A stretch of DNA of 64,000 nucleotides, from assembly GCA_965240365.1 (NCBI GenBank), contig OZ251218.1:3534001-3598000 (forward strand). The letters run 5' to 3'. The notes beneath the pieces are model-generated. The model worked only from the letters and a program-made list of their open reading frames with translations. It was not told the origin of the DNA and searched no databases. This document shows positions 9,118-17,539 of this stretch, one piece after another; position 1 is the first letter of the stretch; every line of letters begins with the position of its first letter. Source of the DNA: G965240365 sp965240365 (lineage in GTDB: Bacteria > Pseudomonadota > Gammaproteobacteria > Eutrophobiales > Eutrophobiaceae). A program made the translations under genes and the position numbers.

Positions 9118-11374
9118 TTAGAAATCCATCATGAATGACAGATTTATGCTTCTGGGCGCGCCTGGATAAAGGGTGTTGCCCCCTGGAATATTCCAATAGT
9201 CCTTATCAAGGAGATTATTGATATTCAACCGCAGGGTGAATGCCTTGTCGCCCAGCGTCCGCTGATAGCGGGCTCCAAGGCCGTAAAGCTGGTAGGCGGG
9301 AATTTTCGGGATATTGTCCACCCTGACAAACTGGCTGCCCACATGCTCGGCGCGGGCCGTCAGTGTCAGGCCGGGGAAGGCCGCCGTGTCGTATTCCAGG
9401 TTCAACACGGCCGTCAGTTCCGGTACTCCGGGCGTATCCTTACCGTCAAACCTGCCGCCTTGGGTGCGGGTCAGTTTACTGTCGAGATAGGTGAACCCAC
9501 CCAGCAGGCGCAGATTCGGCCGCACTTCGCCAAAGGCCGTCAGTTCAAACCCGCGATTGCGCTGCTGACCATCAAGACTGAATCGGTTAGTTGTGGCATC
9601 GGTGATCCCGCTTGGCCGTTCGATTTGAAACAACCCGGCCGTCAGGCCAAGGCCATCCAGGTCAAGCTTCACGCCGAACTCGATCTGATTGGTCACGGAT
9701 GGCGGGAATACTTCCCCCTCGTTGACGGTTCCCCTCGGCGCGGTGGGTCCCCATCCCAATGCTTCGATATAATTGCCATAGAGAGAGGCAAAGTCCCAAG
9801 GTTTGACCAGCAGGCCGAAGGCCGGGGTGATGGCTGACTTGTCGTATTGGCTTCTGAGTGCGCCTGTCCTGAAGTTGAAACTTTTGTTTTCAAGACTTTG
9901 GTGTCGGACCCCGGCGGTCAAGAGCAGGCGCTCATCAAGGAAGCCCAGGGTGTCGGCAAGGGCGATGGATGAATCGAGGGATTCACTCAATTTGACCCAG
10001 CCCCCGATTGAATCATCAAATGCCGGGCGCGCAACAAACACCGGATTGTACAGGTTCGAGCTTTTGAGGTTTGGAAATGGCCGATTTTTGGCAAATTTAA
10101 ATTCTCCCCCCGTTTGCATGGTTTCTATTGAGATCTGATGCGTGGCCCCAAAGGTTTCAAATCCCCCCCTGATACCGACATTCCAGGCGTAGTAGTCGTT
10201 ATCCTTATATCGCTGGAGCACAAACGACGGATTAAAATCTCCCCTGGCATTGAGATTACGGCCGACCGTCCGCAGTCGATATTCTTCGTAGCCCAGGGCA
10301 CCATAGGCCGCATGTACGGCCCAGTCCCGGCCGAGGGCATACTCCGCCCTGAGCAGACCACGGGCGAATTTAATATTTTGTTTCTCCCAGGGCTGTTGAA
10401 GGGCATTCTCAAGGTCGGGCGCAGAGGGCGCCGCGGTGGCGTTCCCGCTTAAAACGAAAAGCTGATCCCCTCTGCGCAACTCCCGGTCAGAATAATCCAG
10501 TATGGTTTCCAGCTTGAGTCTGTCGCCGCGATATTCCAGGGCTAAAGCCACTTCGCCAAATGCTTCCTTGTTGCCTTCTTTGGCCCCTTCACCATTACGG
10601 TAGAGGGCATTAAGCCGGGCGCCGAATTGGTTTCTTGAACCGAAGCGGCGGCTGAGATCGGCGTGTGCGCCGAGGCGTGATTGATAATCGTAGTCGGCGG
10701 TGAGTCTGGTCAAGGCGGTGTCTGTTGGGCGCTTGGGGACCAGATTGATGGCGCCGCCCACATAACCAAAACCGCCTGCTCCGTTGAGCAGCGCATTGGG
10801 CCCCTTGAAGACCTCGACCCGGTCAAGGGTCTGAACCGTTGAGCGGTTAAAAGTCAAGTTTGGCAGGCCGTCATAGAGTGCATAGGTGTCTAAAGAAAAG
10901 CCCCGGATAGTGATAAATTCAAAATAGCCCTGGCCAGTACTTGTCAGGCGGGCCGAGGCATCATTGTGAACGACATCGCCCACCGTTCTGGCCTGCTGAT
11001 TCTCAATGAGTTCGGAAGTGTAACTGCTGATACTGAACGGTGTGTCAAAGATGTCTCTATTACCGAGCAGGCCGATACGGCCGCTGCGCGTGACTTGCCC
11101 TCCTGGGTATTTTTCGGCTTGACCGGTGACGGTAATTTCTTCTATTTCTGCTTTGGATTTGGGGTTGGTATTAGCCGTTGCGTCCGCGATGAGCGGGGTG
11201 CTGTTGGGGTTGGTAACGGCTGAATTAAAGGTTTGGTCGATGGCCGGAAAGTCTTTTGTGCTGGCGTTCTCAGCTAATTTTTCGGGGGGGGGGGGGGGGG
11301 GGGGGGGTAATGTTGTTGGCGAACAGCGGCGCGCTGATAGAAAGCATGAGCAGTATGTTTGAAAGTGTTTTCAT
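9118..11374 (-). CDS. TonB-dependent siderophore receptor, phase-variable, currently out of frame
   Basis: Outer-membrane receptor of the FpvA/FhuE type. From the ATG at 11374 the frame gives a signal peptide (MKTLSNILLMLSISAPLFA), then a run of prolines coded by a 24-base C tract. Below the tract, in the +1-shifted frame, come a TonB box (EEITVTGQ), the plug (RTVGDVVHNDAS, VEVFKGPNALLNG) and a 22-strand-type barrel ending SFMMDF. With 24 C the ATG frame ends at TGA 11270-11272; 23 or 26 C would give about 751 residues. A GTG at 10983 can open a 621-residue remnant without signal peptide or plug start, which is unlikely to be the real product. GGAGGA sits eight bases before the ATG. No STN domain, unlike its paralogue at 35.5 kb. 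Confidence 0.85.
11284..11307 (-). repeat. Homopolymeric tract of 24 C (coding strand) in the receptor gene
   Basis: Twenty-four consecutive G on the plus strand, directly after the signal-peptide codons of the TonB-dependent receptor. A tract this long would be highly prone to slippage during replication. Upstream and downstream reading frames of the receptor differ by one base across it, so the sequenced length is OFF and 23 or 26 would be ON. Tracts of this kind control iron receptors such as HmbR in Neisseria (family knowledge). The exact count is also error-prone in sequencing. Confidence 0.9.
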
Positions 11375-12246
11375 TGGAGACATCCTCCGTGTCTTTAGGT
11401 TAATTGGAAAACCCTAGTTTAGACGTAGCATGAATGATTCGCAAGTTTATTTTTATAAAAACAGGAAATTATTTTTAGTGTTGTTGTTTTGTGCCTGTTT
11501 TTGGCGGGTGGCAGGCCGGGGGTGACTTGCCACTCCGAATGACTCTTTATGTTGTCATTCCCGCTTGTGCGGGAATGTATTATATAAACCACTGGATTCC
11601 AGCTTCCGCTGGAATGACGACCCCCCTGCCTGCGGCAGGCAGGTCAGGAACAAGCTGCCGAGGAAGCCCGTAGCCGCCCGGCCTGCCTGCGGCAGGCAGG
11701 CGAAAGCCGGAAGCTGTCCCAGGCGTCTATGCTCTCCAAGTCTGCCTATATACCCGTCATTCCAGCGAAAGCTGGAATCCAGTGGTTTTTACTATACATT
11801 CCTGCCAAGCAGGAATGACAATCAAATACACCATTCTGGCCGGTTTGGCGCAGACAGACAGAAGCTGGCATTTACTTAATACTCAGGCTTCAACCTCCTG
11901 GATTCCTCGGCGGCCTGTTCCAGACGCCGCTCTACCACCTGCATCCATGCAGGCGAGCTTTCGCTGGGCGGCTACGGGCATCCTGCCCTCTCGCCGCATA
12001 CAGGACTTCCTGTCCATAAATGACGACGGGGGCGGAATCTGCGCAACCTGCCCGTAGCAGGCAGATCTGCGGATCCCCTTTGCCAGGTTAATCAGGACAA
12101 TGCCAGAGCAGCTTGCAAATGACCCCTCCGACCGGTACCCTGCCCCTCATGGAAATCGCCAGATTCAATACGCGCGACTTCGTCCAGCGCCTTGTCACCA
12201 AACAAGACCTCAAGCAACGGGCTGTTTATCAACAGCAATAAACACC
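11375..12246. repeat. Receptor upstream region followed by palindromic repeat block
   Basis: Bases 11375-11480 are AT-rich and should hold the receptor promoter; the AAT-G-ATT core at 11433-11439 is only a weak match to a Fur site. From 11545 to 12060 are hairpins of the ATTCC type (11553-11620, 11757-11822), the palindrome CCTGCCTGCGGCAGGCAGG, the 50-base insert module, and an inverted copy of the ACAGGATGTCCTGT module near 12000. Bases 12060-12246 hold the leader of miaB and a 30-codon frame that I do not support as a gene. Confidence 0.7.
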
Positions 12247-13629
12247 ATGCGCCGTAAACTCCATATCAGCACAATGGGTTGTCAGATGAATGAATACGAT
12301 TCAGCCAGGATGCTGGATACGCTCAAGGCCGCCCACGGCATGGAAAAAACCGAAGACCCGGCCGAGGCCGATTTGATCCTGTTGAATACCTGCTCGATCC
12401 GTGAAAAGGCCCAGGAAAAGGTCTTTTCCCAGCTTGGCCGCTGGCGCCCGTTTAAGGATCATAAGCCGGAACTGGTGATTGGCGTCGGCGGTTGTGTCGC
12501 CAGCCAGGAAGGCGCGGCCATCCTTGAGCGCGCCCCGTTTGTGGATATCGTGTTTGGCCCGCAAACCCTGCATCGCCTGCCGGAGATGTACGCCGATGTG
12601 ATAAAACGGCGGCGGGCCATCGTGGATATTTCCTTCCCGGAGATCGAGAAATTCGACCGTCTGCCGCCCCCCAGGGCGGAAGGCGCGACGGCCTTTGTCT
12701 CGGTGATGGAGGGTTGCAGTAAATATTGCAGTTTTTGTGTGGTGCCTTATACACGCGGCGAAGAAATCAGCCGCCCGTTTGATGATGTGATCACGGAGGT
12801 CGTTGAACTGGCCGCGCAAGGCGTCAAGGAAATCAATCTGCTTGGCCAAAACGTCAACGCCTATCGCGGTAAATTGCATGATGGCGGCGTCATGGACCTG
12901 GCCATGCTCATTGAGTATGTGGCCGCCGTGGACGGTATCCGGCGGATCCGCTACACGACCTCGCATCCGGTCGAGTTTTCGGAGCGCTTGATCGAGGTCT
13001 ATGCGCGCGTGCCCGAACTGGTCAGTCATCTGCATCTGCCGGTGCAAAGCGGTTCGGATCGCATCCTGGCATTGATGAAGCGCGGCCACACCCGGCTTGA
13101 ATATAAGCACAAGATCAAGCGCTTGCGCGCGATTCGCCCCGATCTGAGTCTGTCCTCTGATTTTATCATCGGTTTCCCCGGCGAGACCGACCGGGATTTT
13201 GCGGACACGCTGAAGCTGATTGACGATATTGGTTTCGATCATTCCTTCAGCTTTATCTACAGCCCGCGGCCCGGCACGCCCGCGGCCAATCTGCCCGATG
13301 ACACGCCGCCGGAGGTGAAAAAACACCGCCTGTCCCTGTTGCAGGCGCGTATCCGGCAGAATGCGGCCGCCATCAGCGCGGCCATGGTGGGTTCGGTCCA
13401 GTCTATCCTGGTTGAAGGAAGATCGAAGAAAAATCCGGCTGAACTGCGCGGCCGCACCGAAAATAACCGGATTGTCAACTTCAAGGGGCCGCCCGGCCTG
13501 CCGGGCCAGTTTGTGAATATCGAAATCAGCGCGGCCCTGCCAAATTCACTGCGCGGCAATTTGCCCCAAACGGCATGGCCCGCCGCCGGCGGGCGCCGCG
13601 CCCCAAGCGCCACGATTCATCATCATTAA
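12247..13629 (+). CDS. miaB: tRNA-2-methylthio-N6-dimethylallyladenosine synthase
   Basis: Radical-SAM methylthiotransferase that converts i6A37 to ms2i6A37 in tRNAs reading UNN codons. The start MRRKLHISTMGCQ is chosen because it puts the three N-terminal cluster cysteines at C12, C49 and C83 and the radical-SAM CSKYCSFC at C157, C161 and C164. A radical-SAM barrel (LHLPVQSGSD, IGFPGETD) and a TRAM domain follow. The family normally ends near NSLRG; here about 25 extra residues rich in A, P and R ending in HHH follow. That tail may reflect an indel in the GC palindrome at 13578-13596 (see phoH). First gene of miaB-phoH-ybeY-ybeX. Confidence 0.95.
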   Translation: MRRKLHISTMGCQMNEYDSARMLDTLKAAHGMEKTEDPAEADLILLNTCSIREKAQEKVFSQLGRWRPFKDHKPELVIGVGGCVASQEGAAILERAPFVDIVFGPQTLHRLPEMYADVIKRRRAIVDISFPEIEKFDRLPPPRAEGATAFVSVMEGCSKYCSFCVVPYTRGEEISRPFDDVITEVVELAAQGVKEINLLGQNVNAYRGKLHDGGVMDLAMLIEYVAAVDGIRRIRYTTSHPVEFSERLIEVYARVPELVSHLHLPVQSGSDRILALMKRGHTRLEYKHKIKRLRAIRPDLSLSSDFIIGFPGETDRDFADTLKLIDDIGFDHSFSFIYSPRPGTPAANLPDDTPPEVKKHRLSLLQARIRQNAAAISAAMVGSVQSILVEGRSKKNPAELRGRTENNRIVNFKGPPGLPGQFVNIEISAALPNSLRGNLPQTAWPAAGGRRAPSATIHHH

Positions 13630-13711
13630 TACCACCGCCTCTAATCAACTGCTGCTGGAACCGCCGGACAACCAACGCCTGTCCAATCTATGCGGCCCGC
13701 TGGATCAGCAC

Positions 13712-14599
13712 TTGCGCCAGATAGAGCGTCACATCGGCGTGCGGATCAACAACCGCGGGCATCATTTTCAACTCAGCGGCAGCCCCGAATCCATTGCCCT
13801 GACCGAACAGATATTAAAACAGATGTATGCCGCAACGGCAGCCGAGGCATTATCCGCCGAGCGCGTCGTGCTGTTATTGCAGAACCTTGGAATTGAACAG
13901 CAACCGGCCAAAGACATTACGATAAAAACCAAACGCGGCCTGATTCGCGGCCGGACACCGAATCAAAAACGCTATCTGGCCAACATACAGTCCGAGGACG
14001 TGAACTTTGGCGTGGGGCCGGCCGGCACCGGCAAGACTTATCTGGCCGTGGCCTGCGCCGTGGCCGCGATGGAACAGGATCGGGTCCGGCGGCTGGTGCT
14101 GGTGCGCCCGGCGGTCGAGGCCGGCGAGAAACTGGGTTTTCTACCGGGCGATCTGGTGCAGAAGGTCGATCCTTATCTGAGACCGCTCTACGACGCGCTG
14201 TATGAAATGCTGGGCTTTGAAAAGGTGGCCAGACTGATCGAGCGCAATGTCATTGAAGTCGCGCCGCTGGCCTTTATGCGCGGCCGGACCCTGAATGAAT
14301 CCTTCATCATCCTGGACGAGGCGCAGAATACCACGGTGGAGCAAATGAAGATGTTTCTGACCCGGATTGGCTTCAGTTCAACGGCCGTCATTACCGGCGA
14401 TATTACCCAGATCGATCTGCCGGCGGGCAAGCGCTCCGGCCTGCGCCATGTGCTGGATATACTCAACAACGAACAGGGGATCAGCTTTAGCTTTTTCAAG
14501 GCGGAGGATGTGGTCAGGCATCCCCTGGTGGCGCGCATCGTGGCGGCCTATGAAAAACATGAACGGGCCGGCGGCGCGCCGCAACGGCCGGGGCCGTGA
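13712..14599 (+). CDS. phoH: PhoH-like ATPase (YbeZ)
   Basis: P-loop NTPase of the PhoH/YbeZ family, linked to RNA metabolism together with YbeY. Walker A GPAGTGKTYLA, RPAVEAGEKLGFLPGDL, Walker B FIILDEAQN and VITGDITQIDLP are present; 295 residues from the TTG at 13712. Homology to the family continues upstream in the same frame (LLLEPPDNQRLSNLCGPLDQ, from about 13643), where no ATG, GTG or TTG exists before an in-frame stop at 13514. The true start is therefore non-standard (for example ATT at 13625, overlapping the miaB stop) or hidden by an indel. The stop overlaps the GTG of ybeY. Confidence 0.92.
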   Translation: MRQIERHIGVRINNRGHHFQLSGSPESIALTEQILKQMYAATAAEALSAERVVLLLQNLGIEQQPAKDITIKTKRGLIRGRTPNQKRYLANIQSEDVNFGVGPAGTGKTYLAVACAVAAMEQDRVRRLVLVRPAVEAGEKLGFLPGDLVQKVDPYLRPLYDALYEMLGFEKVARLIERNVIEVAPLAFMRGRTLNESFIILDEAQNTTVEQMKMFLTRIGFSSTAVITGDITQIDLPAGKRSGLRHVLDILNNEQGISFSFFKAEDVVRHPLVARIVAAYEKHERAGGAPQRPGP

Positions 14600-15048
14600 G
14601 CGTCAGGATTAACATAGAAGTGCGGTCAAGCCTGCGGGCTCTGCCCGCTGAAGCGCTGTTCAGGCATTGGGCGGAGCAGGCGCTGGCGGGCCGCGAGGCC
14701 GAGTTTTCAGTGCGCATCGTCGATGAAGCGGAAGCGCGGCGCTTTAACCGCGCCTGGCGCAAAAAGGATTACGCCACCAATGTCCTGTCCTTCCCGGTCG
14801 GCGAACCGCTGGCGGAGGCCCCCGCCCTGCTCGGCGATATTGTGATCTGCGCCCCGGTGGTCGCGCGCGAAGCGGAACAGCAGGGCAAGGAAAGCCTGGC
14901 GCATTGGGCGCATATCCTGATACATGGCATCCTGCACCTGTGCGGCCATGATCATGCGCTGGCCGGGGAAATGTCGCGCATGGAGACAGAGGAAATACGG
15001 ATATTAGCGCGTCTCGGTTATGCCAACCCCTACCTGACCCGCGCCTGA
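14596..15048 (+). CDS. ybeY: Endoribonuclease YbeY
   Basis: A 150-residue single-domain zinc-dependent RNase required for 16S rRNA 3' end maturation and ribosome quality control. The metal site HGILHLCGHDH (H-x3-H-x5-H pattern) lies near residue 114, preceded by the LSFPVGEP and LGDIVICAPVV strands. Start codon is GTG, overlapping the phoH TGA by four bases, indicating coupling. The neighbour order phoH-ybeY-ybeX is conserved in proteobacteria. Confidence 0.95.
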   Translation: MSVRINIEVRSSLRALPAEALFRHWAEQALAGREAEFSVRIVDEAEARRFNRAWRKKDYATNVLSFPVGEPLAEAPALLGDIVICAPVVAREAEQQGKESLAHWAHILIHGILHLCGHDHALAGEMSRMETEEIRILARLGYANPYLTRA

Positions 15049-15050
15049 CC

Positions 15051-15902
15051 ATGAAAAAGATGAATTACCGAAAATGGCTCAAGCGTCTGGCCGCCCCGTT
15101 TTGGCTCAAACCGGCCGACCGGGATGACTTGATAGAATTGTTGCGCGATGCTCAACAGCGCAATCTGCTGGGCCCGGATGCCTTGCTGATGATCGAGGGC
15201 GCCTTGCAGGTCTCGGAGTTTCAGGTGCGCGATATTATGATCCCGCGCGTGCAGATGACCGTTATCGACAATGACGCCAAACCGGAAGACATCCTGTCGG
15301 TGGTGGTCGAGTCGGGCCATTCGCGCTTCCCCGTCATGGCCGCCGGCGGCGATGAGGTCACGGGCATCCTGCTGGCAAAAGACCTGCTCGGCTATTTTGC
15401 GGGCGCGGATCAGACGTTTGACATCAAGGACATGATGCGGCCGGCCGTGTTTATCCCGGAAAGCAAACGGCTGAATGTCCTGCTGCGTGAATTCCGCGCC
15501 AGCCGCAATCACATGGCCATCGTTATTGATGAGTATTCCGGCGTGGCCGGGCTGGTGACGATTGAGGATGTGATCGAGGAGATCATCGGCGAGATAGCGG
15601 ACGAGCATGATCTGGAAGAAGAAGAGGTCAATATCTCATCTCACGAAAAAAATCGCTACGCCGTGCGGGCGCTGACACCCATAGACGAATTTAACCGGTA
15701 TTTCGAGACCACGATCAGCACTGAAGAATACGATACCATCGGCGGTTATGTCGTTAATGCCTTCGGCCACCTGCCCAAACGCGGCGAAACCATTGAGCTT
15801 GAGGCATTCCGGGTCAAGGTCATCCGGGCCGACAAACGCCGGGTCAACCTGCTGCTGTTTACCCGGGGCGATTCCACGACGACCACCGGGCCGAAGCAAT
15901 AA
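15051..15902 (+). CDS. ybeX: CorC/YbeX-family CBS-domain protein
   Basis: A cytosolic 283-residue protein with two CBS domains (about 70-190; VRDIMIPRVQMTVID and VFIPESKRLNVLLREF) and a C-terminal CorC_HlyC domain (YDTIGGYVVNAFGHLPKRGE). YbeX/CorC has been linked to magnesium/cobalt efflux and to ribosome metabolism. It starts two bases after ybeY and closes the operon. The apolipoprotein N-acyltransferase gene lnt, which often follows, is absent; a repeat block begins instead. Confidence 0.92.
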   Translation: MKKMNYRKWLKRLAAPFWLKPADRDDLIELLRDAQQRNLLGPDALLMIEGALQVSEFQVRDIMIPRVQMTVIDNDAKPEDILSVVVESGHSRFPVMAAGGDEVTGILLAKDLLGYFAGADQTFDIKDMMRPAVFIPESKRLNVLLREFRASRNHMAIVIDEYSGVAGLVTIEDVIEEIIGEIADEHDLEEEEVNISSHEKNRYAVRALTPIDEFNRYFETTISTEEYDTIGGYVVNAFGHLPKRGETIELEAFRVKVIRADKRRVNLLLFTRGDSTTTTGPKQ

Positions 15903-16588
15903 GGGCCCCGCCCTCCGCGTCATTGCCGGGCTGCTGGTTCGGTCTGTCGCTGTTCAGGTTCGGCGTTCACTGGCCGCATACCAGCATTAAACAGATCAAT
16001 TGTCATTCCCGCCCACACCTGCCTGCTATGGGCAGATAGACAAGGCGGGAATGTATTGTATAAACCACTGGATTCCTCGGCGGCCTGTTCCAGACGCCGC
16101 TCTACCACCTGCATCCATGCAGGCGAGCTTTCGCTGGAATGACGACGGGGCAATAGACGCATTATGAGCGATACTAAACGATACCTTGGCCAGGATAACT
16201 GACACCTATTTTAGAGGCTTTTTTGAATTCCGAGTGGGTTAAGCCGCATGCGGATTGAGTGTGCAGAAAATAGGATGAGCCTGCCTGCGGCAGGCAGGCC
16301 GGAATGACGTAAAGCTGGAATAACACCCCGTTGTCATTCCAGCGAAAGCTGGAATCCAGTGGTTTATACCACACATTCCCGCATCAGCGGGAATGACCAT
16401 TCTGAATACCTCATTCCAACCAACCCGCTAAGTTATCTGCCACCCCGCTACCTGCCTGCGGGCCGCCTCCGTCCTGATCATCAATTATGACAGAATTATT
16501 GCATTACTCACTCAGATTTTAAAAGAGGCATTTTAGATGAGGTGACCCTGCATGCCCGCTAAAACCCTGCCTGCTACAACCTCTCCAA
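15903..16588. repeat. Repeat block with interrupted module C
   Basis: No gene. It holds ATTCCC hairpins (16004-16055), the 50-base insert module (about 16078-16128), and module C reading into 16215. Module C then breaks off and resumes at 16530; the interruption is described as a separate mobile element. Joining the two sides reconstitutes the module without a gap. Confidence 0.8.
16216..16529. mobile_element. 314-base miniature element with TIRs and 8-base target duplication
   Basis: Both sides are flanked by the direct repeat ATTTTAGA (16208-16215 and 16530-16537). The element begins GGCTTTTTTGAATTCCGAGTG-like and ends with its imperfect inverse; 16 of the 21 terminal bases pair. Deleting the element plus one repeat restores module C exactly as it stands elsewhere in the window. 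GGCT ends with 8-base duplications are the pattern of IS1595-family transposons (family knowledge), so this is probably a non-autonomous relative. It contains no transposase and has itself a hairpin repeat inside (16334-16395). Confidence 0.75.
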
Positions 16589-17530
16589 TCACGAAGCCCT
16601 TACCTTAATCATGCCGCCATTACCCGCCAGGCGATCCAGCACAATGACCAGACCGAGGCCAAACAGCATCATTATGAGTGAGTACAGAAATTGCTCATCG
16701 TAATGATCCGGCCAGTAAGGTGTTGAGGAAATCAGCCGTTCCTTGGCGCGCGCCATTTCATAAACACGTTGCTGGAATGGCCAGACGACATACAACGACG
16801 CAATGAGCAGGCCGCTAATAAACAAAATAGTGTGCTGATAAAAGCGATCGAGTAGATAAGACAAAAAACGACTGAACAGCACGACACCACAGACGATCCC
16901 TAAGGCAAACGGGATAATCACCGAGAAATCGAAATGACCGATGGCATTAAAGATATAGGCATACTTCTTCATCATCAGCAGGATAAACGAACCGGAGAGA
17001 CCGGGCAGGATCATGGCCGAGATCGCAATGGCCCCGCACAAAAAGATAAACCAGCCATGATCCGGGGTTGAGGCCGGCGCCAGGGTCATCACAAAGCCGC
17101 CCAAAAATAAGCCGGCCAGTAAAAACAGGGCGCGCCTTTGCAGAATATTGGGGCCGATATGCCGATACAGCAGAATGATTGAACCCAGGATCAGGCCAAA
17201 GAACAGACCGTAGATAATCTCGGGCCGGGTGCGTATCAAGACCGGCAAGGGCACAACCCGGGTAAAAAACAATAATGCGCCAATGGCGCCGGCCCCCAGG
17301 GGCAGCAAAAAACCGAAATGCGGCCGCCCGAGCGCGCCTTTGATATTAAACGCCAGGACCAGCCGCAGCCATTCGCCGTCAAATGACTTTATGGCATTGA
17401 TCAATTGCGGATAAATACCCAGGATAAAGGCCAGCGTGCCGCCGCTGACGCCGGGCACAATATCGGCCGAGCCGATGCAAAACCCCTTTGCGCCCAGCAT
17501 CAGCTTGGCGCCCAAACCGGATTTCAGCAT
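16589..17530 (-). CDS. DUF368 undecaprenyl-phosphate translocase (PopT-like)
   Basis: A 313-residue inner-membrane protein with about eight to nine helices. The hallmark segment GSADIVPGVSGGTLAFILG near residue 20 and its later echo MILPGLSGSFILLMM near residue 190 identify DUF368. Members have been shown to flip undecaprenyl phosphate back across the membrane for cell-envelope synthesis. It lies immediately downstream of hemE on the same strand (nine bases apart), so both may be on one transcript, without an obvious functional link. Confidence 0.88.
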   Translation of the reverse strand: MLKSGLGAKLMLGAKGFCIGSADIVPGVSGGTLAFILGIYPQLINAIKSFDGEWLRLVLAFNIKGALGRPHFGFLLPLGAGAIGALLFFTRVVPLPVLIRTRPEIIYGLFFGLILGSIILLYRHIGPNILQRRALFLLAGLFLGGFVMTLAPASTPDHGWFIFLCGAIAISAMILPGLSGSFILLMMKKYAYIFNAIGHFDFSVIIPFALGIVCGVVLFSRFLSYLLDRFYQHTILFISGLLIASLYVVWPFQQRVYEMARAKERLISSTPYWPDHYDEQFLYSLIMMLFGLGLVIVLDRLAGNGGMIKVRAS

Positions 17531-17539
17531 CTTTAACGC

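Noticed and set aside
10981..10983. GTG as the start of the receptor at 9.1 kb
   Set aside because: It would remove signal peptide, TonB box and half of the plug. The ATG at 11374 with Shine-Dalgarno and signal peptide is better, across a slippage tract.
11428..11450. Fur box ahead of the first receptor
   Set aside because: Only the AAT-G-ATT core fits; fewer than 10 of 14 positions agree, so not listed as a feature.
12149..12241. 30-codon frame MEIARFNTRDFVQRL ahead of miaB
   Set aside because: It recalls the start and LVTKQDLK segment of DUF1640-type proteins, but it is too short and has no good ribosome-binding site. At most a worn fragment.
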